58,176 nucleotides of DNA from Eggerthellales bacterium (lineage in GTDB: Bacteria; Actinomycetota; Coriobacteriia; Coriobacteriales; Eggerthellaceae): assembly GCA_029219345.1 (NCBI GenBank), contig JAQXTF010000017.1:1-58176 (forward strand). Reading direction: 5' to 3'. This document shows positions 8,590-17,800 of this stretch, in pieces. A program made the position numbers and the translations under genes. Positions within the stretch are counted from its first letter, which is position 1. Each line of letters starts with the position of its first letter. The notes under the pieces were generated by a model that worked only from the letters and a program-made list of their open reading frames with translations, did not search any database and had not been told where the DNA came from.

Positions 8590-9099
8590 CTACAGCTTGA
8601 ACAGGTCAAGCAGCGGATTTCCCGTTGTGCCCAGCTGACCGGAAATCAGGTCTTTTGTCCATTTGTCCACCGTCTCAATGGCCTTTTGGGCAGTTCCAGC
8701 AGGAAGCCCCTCGCTGGTAGCCGAAATGCACGAACCGTCAGCATACGTGATCAGAACGCCAACCTGGCCCGCCGGAACTTCGATAGGCTCGGTGGAAAAG
8801 CTCTTCCACATGCCAACCTTCAAGCTTTCAACCAGGTCTTCTGCACTTGAAAACAGGGTTTTCTCCACCTGGATATCGTATTCTTTGTCGCCCAGCAACG
8901 CGCCAGCCGCATGGACCTTGGCTTTATCGCCTTCGCGGGTGATCTTCACGTCAAGGTTTGTCTGGCCTTGATCGTCAACTTGGGTGAAAGTAATGCTGGT
9001 CATCTCGTTCTGCGGCTGCTTAAACACTCTTTCTGACAAGAAAAAAGCGCCGGCAATCAACAGTGCCACAAGCACCACGGCGGTGATGATCTTCCTCAT
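8590..9099 (-). CDS. secreted or membrane-anchored protein of unknown function
   Basis: I do not recognise this 169-residue protein. It has a short basic start and one hydrophobic segment (about 4-21), with no cysteine lipobox, so it is probably a signal anchor or signal peptide. The rest looks like a small beta-rich extracellular domain (ITFTQVDDQGQTNLDVKI, VGVLITYADGSC) and an amphipathic C-terminal helix. The start ATG has GGGGAGGAGC upstream. It lies 66 nt upstream of purE on the same strand, so the two may be co-transcribed, but nothing suggests a shared role. Confidence 0.7.
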   Translation of the reverse strand: MRKIITAVVLVALLIAGAFFLSERVFKQPQNEMTSITFTQVDDQGQTNLDVKITREGDKAKVHAAGALLGDKEYDIQVEKTLFSSAEDLVESLKVGMWKSFSTEPIEVPAGQVGVLITYADGSCISATSEGLPAGTAQKAIETVDKWTKDLISGQLGTTGNPLLDLFKL

Positions 9100-9177
9100 A
9101 ATACGAGCTCCTCCCCTTACGGCCTGGTTTTATGTCAGGTCTATTTTACCCGCCTTTGGGAGTCGCGCAGCGGCAGA

Positions 9178-10263
9178 TTATGAAACGTGCCAGGCAATGA
9201 GGTAATCGACCCACAAACCATACGACTGCACGCCCGCATTTTCGCCGAATGCCTTCAGATATGCGTCGTTGACGGCCTGGCCGGCATCGTTGGCGGATCC
9301 CTCGTAGGCAGCGTAGTGGGCATCCATGTCCAACATGTCACACACTACCAAAACCTTGCCCTGGGTGGCGTTTTCACTAGCGAACAGCGTGTTCACCGCC
9401 TCTGGATAGTTGGCAACCAATGCGGAATAGCAAGCGATGAAGGCGCGGTAGTAGCCGGAATATTGGAAATTGGGGTCATCGCTGGCAGTGCAGGCTACGA
9501 AGGCGGCGAAGTTGGCCTCTTCCTCGGCGGCTAGCCCTAAGCGATGAGCGGCCTCGTGGCACATGTTGAACTCCTGGGTGGCAACGGCGCAGTTGGCGGG
9601 CACGTTTGCCTCGCCCGTCAAGGGAACGGAAATGCCGTCGGAGCCAATATGCAGCAAAGCGTCGCCCAGCAGGGAAAGCTCTTTCACACGCACGGTGCAA
9701 CCGCCCGCGAACACGTCATAACGGCTGGCCAGGGGCGCATACGCCGCACCGGCCTTTTCGGCCTGCTGCTGAAAGGGCTGGCGCACCAAGGTCATATCTT
9801 CGGGGTTGCGCTCCACCTGCAGGGCCGCATCCGCCGCACGCTGCCAATAGTATTCCGTTGCGTCATAAAGCTGCTGGGCGGAATATTCCTCCAGATCAAG
9901 GCCCATTTCTTCTGATAGGGGCGGCGCGTAATGGTTCAAGGCCCATCCGCACACCACCAAGGTTGCCAGCGCTGCGGCAGTCACCATCACATGGGAAAGC
10001 CACGCCAGCAGCGAATGGCCACGCACCAAGGCAACCACCAGCCCCGCCGCAGCCGCCAGCACCAACGCCACCAGCAAGAAGTCGCACAGGGAAAACGGCA
10101 CCCAACCCGTAAGGATGGCCAAAGCGCCCATCAGGGTGCGAGATGCCCATCGGTAGCCGGGAAACAGGGCCGGACCGCAGGCAGCGAACAGCGCCACGCA
10201 CGCCACCATAACCAGCAGCAATGCCGCCGCTACCACAAAGCGTATGCGCGTTGCCTTGGTCAC
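9178..10263 (-). CDS. DUF3810-like membrane metalloprotease
   Basis: A predicted integral membrane protein with a zinc-protease motif, 361 residues from the proposed GTG at 10263 (purine-rich AAGGGGAAG just upstream). A longer frame reaches an ATG at 10347, but it crosses the palindrome at 10302 and is unlikely. There are three N-terminal membrane segments (about 8-30, 45-68 and 80-105). The following domain contains HEAAHRLG, an HExxH-type site (here HEAAH), with E-NFAAFVAC 10-15 residues on providing the third ligand, as in DUF3810 proteins. The substrate is unknown. The gene is divergent from the carbonic anhydrase gene. Confidence 0.72.
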   Translation of the reverse strand: MTKATRIRFVVAAALLLVMVACVALFAACGPALFPGYRWASRTLMGALAILTGWVPFSLCDFLLVALVLAAAAGLVVALVRGHSLLAWLSHVMVTAAALATLVVCGWALNHYAPPLSEEMGLDLEEYSAQQLYDATEYYWQRAADAALQVERNPEDMTLVRQPFQQQAEKAGAAYAPLASRYDVFAGGCTVRVKELSLLGDALLHIGSDGISVPLTGEANVPANCAVATQEFNMCHEAAHRLGLAAEEEANFAAFVACTASDDPNFQYSGYYRAFIACYSALVANYPEAVNTLFASENATQGKVLVVCDMLDMDAHYAAYEGSANDAGQAVNDAYLKAFGENAGVQSYGLWVDYLIAWHVS

Positions 10264-10301
10264 CTCTTCCCCTTCCCTTCTTTTCTTTCTACGCGTATTA
10301 T

Positions 10302-10330
10302 GATGACAAATTACCCCATCATTTGTCATC
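10302..10330. repeat. short palindrome, possible degenerate family-2 repeat
   Basis: A perfect 10-bp inverted repeat, gatgacaaat / atttgtcatc, with spacer taccccatc. It lies between divergent genes, 6 nt before the carbonic-anhydrase ribosome site. It may be a shortened relative of the elements at 18151/18986 or an operator; sequence alone does not separate these. Confidence 0.5.
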
Positions 10331-10345
10331 TTTTTTGGAGGCCGC

Positions 10346-10906
10346 ATGAATTACCGCGCCGTTAAGCTGGCCGAAAGCGCCATGATTTCTCCCACCGCAT
10401 GCCTGGTAGGCGAGGTGGAAATTGGCGAAAACGTCACTGTGCTGCATGGTGCCGCCGCCCGCGGCGACTACGACGGACGCGTGGTGGTGGGCGCTAACTC
10501 CAACCTGCAGGAGCATGTGTGCATTCACGTCGACCGCAACGGGTTGTGCCAGATAGGCGAAGGCGTCACCGTGGGGCACGGGGCCATTCTTCACGGCTGC
10601 ACCATTGGCGCCGGCTGCGTGGTGGGCATGGGGTCCACCGTGCTGGATGGCGCGGAAGTGGGGCGCAGCTGCCTTATTGGCGCAGGTGCCCTGGTCACTG
10701 GCACGGCGCGCATTCCCGACGGTATGCTGGTGCTGGGTTCTCCCGCTCGGGCGACCCGCGCTCTAACCCCCGAGGAAATTCAGCGCATTACCGAAGGCGC
10801 CGGCGAATACCTGGCGATTGGCCGCGACATGACGGCCCAGGGCCTGCTGTTCAGCGGTCGCGAAGCGGTTCTGGCCCACTGCCCCCAGGTGGCACTCTGC
10901 GAATAA
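10346..10906 (+). CDS. gamma-class carbonic anhydrase-like hexapeptide protein
   Basis: A left-handed beta-helix protein of the YrdA/PaaY/gamma-carbonic-anhydrase type, 186 residues. Repeated hexapeptides (VGEVEIGENV, IGEGVTVGHGAILHGC, IGAGCVVGMG, IGAGALVTG) make the coil. The RGD, SN-Q-E-CIHV and GHGAILHGC segments supply the arginine, aspartate, glutamine and the three zinc-ligand histidines of the family. ATG 10346 follows GGAGG at 10336-10340. Real CO2 hydration activity in this branch is often weak or absent, so a transferase-like or cofactor role remains possible. A family-1 repeat begins 12 nt after the stop. Confidence 0.85.
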   Translation: MNYRAVKLAESAMISPTACLVGEVEIGENVTVLHGAAARGDYDGRVVVGANSNLQEHVCIHVDRNGLCQIGEGVTVGHGAILHGCTIGAGCVVGMGSTVLDGAEVGRSCLIGAGALVTGTARIPDGMLVLGSPARATRALTPEEIQRITEGAGEYLAIGRDMTAQGLLFSGREAVLAHCPQVALCE

Positions 10907-10917
10907 GCGCGACAAAA

Positions 10918-10952
10918 ATGTGTCAATTGAGAACCGTCCCCGAGTGACACAT
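10918..10952. repeat. family-1 palindromic repeat (complete copy, reverse orientation)
   Basis: Ends atgtgtca / tgacacat (8 bp) around gagaaccgtcccc, the reverse complement of the core at 4365. It lies between the carbonic anhydrase stop and the terminator of the next, convergent gene. Confidence 0.88.
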
Positions 10953-10956
10953 AATA

Positions 10957-10982
10957 AAAAGCCCCTCCGAAGAGGGACTTTC
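10957..10982 (-). terminator. intrinsic terminator downstream of cytidylate-kinase-like gene
   Basis: A stem with one mismatch (10957-10966 with 10973-10982) and a CGAA-type tetraloop. On the minus strand GGGGC is followed by five T. Confidence 0.75.
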
Positions 10983-11003
10983 GTTTTCGCGCAATTGCAG
11001 AAA

Positions 11004-11588
11004 TTAGGCCTGCTCGGCAGCCTTGCAAATCATATCAACAGAAGCATCAATACCCAAAGAGCCCGTGTTCAAAGACAAATCATACTCGTGCATGTCGCCC
11101 CAACGATGACCCGTGTAGCACTCGAAATAAGCATGACGGCCGGTATCAATCTTGCGCATGACGCGGCGAGCCTGCTCGGTGTCTTCCGTCTCCAGCAGCT
11201 CCTTCACGCGGGGCAGGCGAGCCTCTTCATCGGCAAACAGGAAGATGCTCATGTGATCGATTTTCACCTCGTCCAGGATGGCGTTGGCGCAACGGCCCAA
11301 GATAACGCAGGGACCCTGCAGTGCCAGCTGAATAATGGCTCGGCGCTCGTATTCGAACACGGTGTCTTTCACGTCAAAGGCCGCAGGACGAATGGCTCGC
11401 AAGATGGAGTCGCGCTTACGCATGACTTCTTCCTCCTGCATAATCTGCTCAATATCCAGGCCGCTTTCGCGGGCGGTGTTCAAAATGATGTCGCGGTCGT
11501 ACAGCTCAACGCCCAGGCGCTCAGCAACCTGGCGACCAATGGTATGTCCGCCAGCTCCGTACTCGCGGCTAATGGTAATGACCTTCAT
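11004..11588 (-). CDS. cytidylate kinase-like family protein
   Basis: A P-loop nucleotide kinase-like protein of the Cytidylate_kin2 group, 194 residues. The N-terminal ITISREYGAGGHTIGRQVA is the group's modified P-loop (GAGGHTIG in place of the usual GxGK[ST]). ELYDRDIIL, CVILGRCAN and the D-RVMRKID lid region follow. The substrate of this group is not established; cytidylate phosphorylation should not be assumed. The ATG at 11588 has GGAAAGG about 7 nt upstream. It is last in a same-strand run after the M18 aminopeptidase. Confidence 0.82.
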   Translation of the reverse strand: MKVITISREYGAGGHTIGRQVAERLGVELYDRDIILNTARESGLDIEQIMQEEEVMRKRDSILRAIRPAAFDVKDTVFEYERRAIIQLALQGPCVILGRCANAILDEVKIDHMSIFLFADEEARLPRVKELLETEDTEQARRVMRKIDTGRHAYFECYTGHRWGDMHEYDLSLNTGSLGIDASVDMICKAAEQA

Positions 11589-11649
11589 GTTTACGCCTTT
11601 CCGTTGAGTTATCAGTTGGTATCAGTGTAACGCGAAATTGTTTCAGAAA

Positions 11650-12972
11650 CTAGCAAAGAGCTGCGCGAATGTCGGCAAGAGCGCTGCCGCTGAACAGCTG
11701 GCGGGCCAAAGCCACCAAATGCGCGGTATCTGCTGCGCTGCAGGTTTCGTAGGAAGAATGCATGGCCAGCTGCGCCACGCCCACATCGGCCGTTGCCACC
11801 GCAACCTGGGCGCTGGACAGGTTGCCCAAAGTGGAGCCACCGGGCTCATCGGAGCGGTTGACAAAGTCTTGCACCGGCACGCCCGCCTGCTCCGCCAGCG
11901 TGCGCACAATGGCCTCGGAAGCCGCATCGGTGGTGTACTTCTGGTTGGCTGCATGCTTGATAAGCACGCCCCCACCCAGCACCGGGCGGTTGGTAGGATC
12001 GCATTTCTCCTGGTAGTTGGGATGCAGCGCGTGGCCGTTGTCGCCCGAAAGCATGAAGCTGGCAGCCAGCGCGCGCTTGTACTGCGCCGGCGAGCAACCC
12101 AGCGCTTCAGCCAAGCGCTCCAGGGTATCGCGCAAGAAGGTGGATGCGGCGCCCTGTTTGGTGCCCGAACCAACTTCTTCGTTGTCAAATACCACGTGCA
12201 CGGGAATAAAGGGGTCGGCGGCGTTTGCAGCCCCGGCCTCCAGGAAGCCCGTCAGCGATGCGTAGGCACACTGGACGTCATCCAGATGCGGCGCGCTGAT
12301 GAACTCTTCGCTCGCACCCCAAACGCAAGGCGCCATACGCGGATAAAGCACCAGCTCATGGGCCAGAACATCTTCTTCCGCCACGCCCACCGCTTCTGCG
12401 GCCAGCGTCAAAATACGGCCCGCCTGACCGTTACCGAACAGGGGCAGCAGGTCTTTTTGCACGTTATATTCGTAGCCGCTGTTGGACTTGCGGTTCTGAT
12501 GGATGGCCAGGCTGGGAATAACCATTAGGTCGCGATCCAGGTTCACCAGGCGCATCTGCGGACCCTCGGGCGTGCGCACCATCAGGCGGCCGGCCGCAGA
12601 AAGCGGGCGGTCAAACCAGGTGCTCAGCAGGGCGCCGCCATACAGTTCCACGTTGAGGGTGGTGTAGGCACCTGCCGTCACAATCTCAGGGTTGGTTTTG
12701 ATGCGCAGCGTGGGAGCGTCGCTGTGGGACGCCATAATCAGGAAGGGCAACGGAGCCTGGGGCTGCACCTGCACAGGCACGCGGAAGGCCACCAGCGCCG
12801 ATCCATTGCGGGTCACATAGTACTTCCCACCAGGCACGATGTTCCATTCGGCACTTTCATCCAGGCGCACGTACCCTGCCGCATCCAACTGCGCCGCCTG
12901 AGACGCGACAACAAAAAAGTTGCAGGGATTAGCCTGAATGAAGTCCATCAAGCCCTGAGTGTACTGGTCCAT
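11650..12972 (-). CDS. M18 family aminopeptidase
   Basis: A cytosolic dinuclear-zinc aminopeptidase that removes N-terminal, often acidic or neutral, residues from peptides. Its 440 residues match the family (430-470). The visible ligand and catalytic regions are MASHSD (His, Asp), PHLDD, the VFDNEEVGSG pair of glutamates, LSGDNGHALHPNY and the final AMHSSYE histidine. The ATG at 12972 has AAGGAGCGTCCT directly upstream. A half family-1 repeat lies between this gene and the Hsp70 gene. Assignment is firm; the preferred substrate cannot be read from sequence. Confidence 0.92.
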   Translation of the reverse strand: MDQYTQGLMDFIQANPCNFFVVASQAAQLDAAGYVRLDESAEWNIVPGGKYYVTRNGSALVAFRVPVQVQPQAPLPFLIMASHSDAPTLRIKTNPEIVTAGAYTTLNVELYGGALLSTWFDRPLSAAGRLMVRTPEGPQMRLVNLDRDLMVIPSLAIHQNRKSNSGYEYNVQKDLLPLFGNGQAGRILTLAAEAVGVAEEDVLAHELVLYPRMAPCVWGASEEFISAPHLDDVQCAYASLTGFLEAGAANAADPFIPVHVVFDNEEVGSGTKQGAASTFLRDTLERLAEALGCSPAQYKRALAASFMLSGDNGHALHPNYQEKCDPTNRPVLGGGVLIKHAANQKYTTDAASEAIVRTLAEQAGVPVQDFVNRSDEPGGSTLGNLSSAQVAVATADVGVAQLAMHSSYETCSAADTAHLVALARQLFSGSALADIRAALC

Positions 12973-12996
12973 AGGACGCTCCTTTTCATACAGAAC

Positions 12997-13018
12997 GTGT
13001 CACTTGGGGACGGTTCCT
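12997..13018. repeat. family-1 repeat, half copy
   Basis: GTGTCACTTGGGGACGGTTC (12997-13016) matches the left arm and core of the family. The right arm is missing, and the Hsp70 stop codon begins at 13019, directly after it. Orientation is opposite to the copy at 14803. Confidence 0.85.
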
Positions 13019-14773
13019 CTACCCCTCCAGGGAATCCAGGAACTTGCGCAGGCGCTCGCGCGCCACCTCAATCTCGTAGAAGTCCTGGCGGTTCAGCACG
13101 CGGTCGAACTCCATCATGGCACGGTCGATGATCTCGCGGCGCTCGCCCGTGGATTCCTCGTACAGACGCTCGCCACGCAACAGCTGCAGACGGTTGGCCT
13201 CGTCTTCGCGCGGGTTCTGCTTCAGGTACGCCAGACGCTCGAAACGACGGGCAACTTCCTCATCAGACAGCTTGTGCTCTTCGTTTTGCACCACCATCTT
13301 GGTGGTTTCGCCGGTAGAAACGATGGTCACCTCAACCTCAAGCAGGGAATTCAGGTCATAGGTGAACACCACGTCAATGGCTTCCGCGCCACGAGGACCC
13401 ACCGGCACCGCAGCGGTAATCTCGCCCAGCAGCAGGTTGTTAGCGGCCATGCGGCTTTCGCCCTGCAGGATTTTCACCACCACCTGGGACTGATTGTCAT
13501 GAGCGGTGCTCACACGCTGGCGGCGGCTCACAGGAATCACGGTATTGCGTTCAATGATGGGCAGGAAATGGCCGGGTTCCTCAAAGGTGCCGTTGCCAGC
13601 CACCACCTCGGTGCCCAGCGTGAAAGGGCACACGTCGGTAAGAACCACTTCGGAAATCTCAGCATCGCGCATCTTCATGCCGCACTGCAATGCGGCGCCC
13701 AGCGCAACGGCGGTATCAGGGTCAACCAGCGCCTCGGGAGCGCGATGAAACATCTTCTCCACGAAACGGCGCACCACAGGCAGACGGGTTGCGCCGCCCA
13801 CAAGGATGATGCGATCAAGCTGGTCAAGATGCACATCGGCATCGCGCAGGCTGCGTTCGATGGGCCTGCGCAGGCGCTCCAGCAGAGGCTGGCACGACTG
13901 CTCGTATTCATCCAGCGTGAAGTCTTCGGAATGCATCTGACCATTAATGGTGCAGGTCATGGTCACTTTTTCGCTTTCGCTGAACTTGCACTTGGCAATT
14001 TCGGCCGCCTTCATGAGCTCGGCCTGGGTGCGCTCGTCCAGCAGAATGCGGGCCACGCCCACGCGGGCGCAAAACATGGTGGCCAAAAGGTCGGTGAAGT
14101 CTTCGCCACCGATGAAATTGTCGCCGGCAATGGCGTGTACCTCCATAATGCAGGCGAAGAACTCAAGGATGGACACGTCGAACGTGCCGCCGCCCAGGTC
14201 AAACACCAGGCAGCGCTCATCGACGGGGTCTTCGTTGCTGGCCTCCACGCACACCACGCCCACGCCCTGAGCAGCGCCATCGGCGGTGGGGCGCGCAGCG
14301 TTGCCGCCCACGCCATGGGCGATAGCTGCGGCGGTGGGTTCATTGATGATGCGGCTCACCTTCAGGCCCGCCAGCTCGCCGGCGCGCTTGGTGGCCTTGC
14401 GCTGCAGGTCGTTGAAGTATGCGGGCACGCTGATGATAGCCTCGTCCACCGGGCAGCCCAAAAACACTTCCGCATCTTCTTTCAGGGAACGCAGAACGAA
14501 ACGAGAGAGTTCCTCGGCATCAAACTTCATGCCATCAAGCTCAAACACGCGGTCGGTGCCCATGCTGCGCTTGAACACGCTGGCTACGCTCAACGGGTGC
14601 AAAATACCGAATTCGCGGGCAGTTTCGCCCACCAAAATCATGCCGTCTTCATCGATGGCAACCACCGAAGGCGTGAGCAACTTGCCCAGTCTATTGGGTA
14701 TGACCTGGGCTTTTCCGTCACGGAAGCAAGCTACCAGACTATTTGTTGTTCCAAGGTCAATTCCAACCAGCAT
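13019..14773 (-). CDS. Hsp70 family chaperone, HscC-like
   Basis: An ATP-dependent chaperone, 584 residues. The ATPase domain is complete: GIDLGTTNS (4-12), VPAYFNDLQRKAT (about 116-128), INEPTAAA (about 143-150), FDLGGGTFDVS (191-201) and VGGATRLPVV. About 25 extra residues lie between the INEPTAAA and DLGGGTF motifs compared with DnaK. The substrate-binding beta domain is recognisable, but the helical lid is short, as in HscC rather than DnaK (about 630 residues). ATG 14773 places the phosphate-1 motif at residue 4; an earlier TTG is less likely. Upstream on the same strand is a TPR protein with a J-like N-terminus, a probable partner. Family-1 repeats flank this gene on both sides. Confidence 0.9.
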   Translation of the reverse strand: MLVGIDLGTTNSLVACFRDGKAQVIPNRLGKLLTPSVVAIDEDGMILVGETAREFGILHPLSVASVFKRSMGTDRVFELDGMKFDAEELSRFVLRSLKEDAEVFLGCPVDEAIISVPAYFNDLQRKATKRAGELAGLKVSRIINEPTAAAIAHGVGGNAARPTADGAAQGVGVVCVEASNEDPVDERCLVFDLGGGTFDVSILEFFACIMEVHAIAGDNFIGGEDFTDLLATMFCARVGVARILLDERTQAELMKAAEIAKCKFSESEKVTMTCTINGQMHSEDFTLDEYEQSCQPLLERLRRPIERSLRDADVHLDQLDRIILVGGATRLPVVRRFVEKMFHRAPEALVDPDTAVALGAALQCGMKMRDAEISEVVLTDVCPFTLGTEVVAGNGTFEEPGHFLPIIERNTVIPVSRRQRVSTAHDNQSQVVVKILQGESRMAANNLLLGEITAAVPVGPRGAEAIDVVFTYDLNSLLEVEVTIVSTGETTKMVVQNEEHKLSDEEVARRFERLAYLKQNPREDEANRLQLLRGERLYEESTGERREIIDRAMMEFDRVLNRQDFYEIEVARERLRKFLDSLEG

Positions 14774-14802
14774 ACAGATAAGACTCTTTCTCAATCATAG
14801 GG

Positions 14803-14840
14803 AATGCATCAAATGAGAACCGTCCCCAAGTGACACATTT
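14803..14840. repeat. family-1 palindromic repeat (degenerate arm)
   Basis: Contains gagaaccgtccccaagtgaca with the arm tgacacat and a decayed opposite arm (atgcatca, 6 of 8 matching). It fills most of the 65-bp gap between the TPR gene's stop and the Hsp70 start. Confidence 0.87.
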
Positions 14841-17800
14841 ATTGCAGGGCGTTGAGCAGCGACAGGAAGTCGTTCTCATCGGGCCATTTCTTTCGGAACT
14901 CCAGTGCTTTTTCCTTTGCGGCCTGCATATTACCACTGATGTATTCAATCTCGGCCTCAAAGATGTCGGCGTCTTTGCAGGCGCAGTAAATGCACTGTTC
15001 GCACAAGGGCAACGAACGCGCCTCGGCAAGATCGGCCCAGGCCTGGTCCATGTTGCCCACAATTGCGTTCATGGCAGCGCGCTTGCACAGGAACAGCGGG
15101 CGCGTTGTGGCGAAGGGCTTCAGCTCTTCCTCAATGCCTTCCAGGCACATCTGGGCATAACGGCGCGCCGTTTCGTGGTCGCCCTGGCGCCACTTCAAGC
15201 TGGCTATCCAGCTGTAGACCTGCACATTATCGCCGCCGTCGCGCTCGCGGCGCTTCATTTCCGCCAGCAGGGCCTTCTCTTCCGCCGCCAGATCATTCTT
15301 GTAAATTGCCAGAATGCGGTCGATGGCAAGACGCTGCTGCTCGGTCATGACCGAGCGCCCCGTGCGCGCGAAGTGCTTGGCCTTGCGCATGTCGCCCGCC
15401 ATGAGATAGTGCATGACCTGGGCCTCTGCCAAACCGCCCGCATCTTGGGGGTCGCTGGGGTGACGACGGTTGGCCTCCGCCCACAGACTCAAGTGCCTCT
15501 CGTTGTCTTCAATGCGTCCGAACTGGCGATAAATCTCCGCAACCTCAGCGTACGAACCCTCGAAAGGAACAGCGAAGGAGGCCTGGAAGCAGGTCTCAAC
15601 CGCCTCATCGCAGCGGCCCATGCGGCGCAGGATATGCGCCTTGCGATTGTAGTTGCTCAGCTTCACCTGATCGGCTTCTTTGGCAACCCTAATCAGCTCG
15701 TTGGCTTCCTCAAGAGCGCGCTCAAGGCGTCCCCAAGCCTCGTACACGAAGCTCAGCAGACGATAGCTATCGGTACAATCAGGCTCAATGGCCTTTTCAC
15801 GCATGAACAGGTTTTCAGCCAGCATGAAGTTGCGCACATAGTAGGCGTACAGGCCCGCGTAGTACAAAGACACCGGGTCTTCGGGCTCTTTTTCCAGCAC
15901 CATCAGGTAAAATTCCAACGCCTTGTCTGCATGGCTCCTGCTGTCCTTGGCGTACAGCTGCGCCAGATTTCGCTCAGGCTCAACGCCCGTATGCGGCAGC
16001 TTCTGCAGCTGCGTGTACGTTTCAATAGCCTCATCGTTGCGGCCCAGCTTCTTCAGCAGCCAGCCCTTGAAGTCAAGGCAGTCTTCGTTGTGCGGGTCGG
16101 TCTCCAGGCCCTTGTTCAAAACCTCCAGCTGCTTTTCCGAAACGTCTTCGCCCTCGCCCTGCAACAGCAACGCCAAGCGGAAACAAACCTCACCGGCAAA
16201 GTCCATCTCTTCGCCCTGCTGCAGATGCTCGTAAATGCGCTGATACAGCTGCAAAGCGGCCTCTTTGCCATTGGCCAGCTGGAACGGCGTGCCGTCATCC
16301 AGCTGGCCCGGCTGGGGAATCTCCTCTTCGGGGGTTTCCTCGTCAATGTAGTCGGTGGCCTCGGCGTACAAGGCCTTCATCCAAATAATGGGAAGGTACT
16401 CGCCACACTGGCTGTCCTCCAAGAAGCGCAGGTCGTCCACCGCCTCCTGCAGCGCGCCGTTGCGCAGCAATATGCGCAGGCGCAGCACGTAAACGCCCAG
16501 GTCACCACGTTCCATGCCCAGTGCCTGATTCACGTGGTAGAAAGCGTCGCGGTCGTTACGCATCTCATAGTAGTACTGCGCCAGCAGGTACTGGCCGTGG
16601 TAAGCACCCGGCAAAATCTCCGTCAGGCGCTCTGCCGCCTCTGCCGCCTCCGCCCAATGGTTCAACGACGCCATAACGCGGGAATAATGAGTCAGACGCT
16701 CGGGGTTGTCGGGGTCCACGGCGGCCGCCTCTTCATAGTACGTAAGAGCATCCTCGATGCGCTTCTGCGCATACAGGGCATCGCCGCAGCGAGCGATAAA
16801 CTCAGCGAATCGGGCCAAACGCTTCTCGGTCTTCTCGGTGCCGTCGGGTTCCATGACGCGCACCACTTCCACCAGGGCCTTCGAATCTTCGAAGGCCTCT
16901 TCAAAACGCTCAGTGGAAAGGTAAGCCTGCGAACTCAGGTTGTAGTACTCGTAGGGGTCAAGGTTGTCTTTATCCATGCGTTCAATAAGCTCAACCGACT
17001 TCTCATTGTACTCGTTTTGCAAGTAGCACCATGACAGCTCAAACAGCAACTTGTCATCGCATTCGCCCTGTTCAAGGCGCTCTTCATACTGCTTGATCAG
17101 ATTCTCGTTCCATGTTTTGCGAATGTCGGCCAGCTCCATGAGCTCCTTCTGGTCGCCGCCAGCCAGGTGCATCAAGTCGCCCAGCAGCTCCACGCCCTCG
17201 GCATAACGGCCCTGGCCCGCCAGGCTCTGCGCCAGCATCCAGATAAGCTGCCTGTTCTTGCGGTCGTCCTCGCGCAGCTCATTCACCAGCGCCTCGCACT
17301 GCTCCCACGACTCACCTTCCAGATACACATCAGCCAGCTCTGACTTCAGGAAGCGGTCATCGGGGTACTCGTTGCTCAGCTCCAGCAGCTTCACCACGCC
17401 CAAGGGGTCACCACCGGTCACCATGGCGCGATACTGCAGCGCCTGACCGTAGGGGTGGCTCTCGGATAAGGCCTCCATCTGGGCCAACAGGTCGGGCAGC
17501 TCCTCCCACTCGCAACGCCGCGCCTGCAGGTACAGGTCCAGATACGCATCGGCATCTTCGGCGTTTTCGCCAGGAGTGAAAAGCGTCAGAGGCAGAATGT
17601 GACCAAAAACGGCGCTATCAATGAGCATGCGGTCAACATAGCTGCGGGGATAGCTTTCGTACAGCTCTTCGCGGCGCTCAGGCCAGCGGAAGGTATCGTT
17701 CAGCAACTGCCACACCTCGCGAGGCAGATTGTTGAATCGCATCAGAAACATCAATAGCGCGTTTTCAATCTGAGGGCGCGTATCGAGCGCAATGGCTTCG

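Noticed and set aside
5938-8850. Long plus-strand open frame of 970 codons
   Set aside because: It is antisense to iorA, purE and the unknown gene at 8590. Its His/Gly/Arg-rich translation fits no family, while the minus-strand products are clear.
10264-10347. Longer form of the DUF3810 gene
   Set aside because: The extension crosses the palindrome at 10302 and the neighbour's start; GTG 10263 has a good ribosome site.
10519-10947. Alternative frame in the carbonic anhydrase gene ending in KMCQLRTVPE
   Set aside because: The tail arises because the frame runs into a family-1 repeat, not because it is a gene; the true frame has the hexapeptide helix.
14774-14794. TTG start for the Hsp70 gene
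   Set aside because: It would put seven extra residues before the conserved phosphate-binding motif; ATG 14773 is more consistent.
14830-17034. Long plus-strand open frame opposite the TPR gene
   Set aside because: The antisense shadow of a GC-rich TPR gene; the product has no recognisable domain, and the minus strand encodes coherent TPRs.
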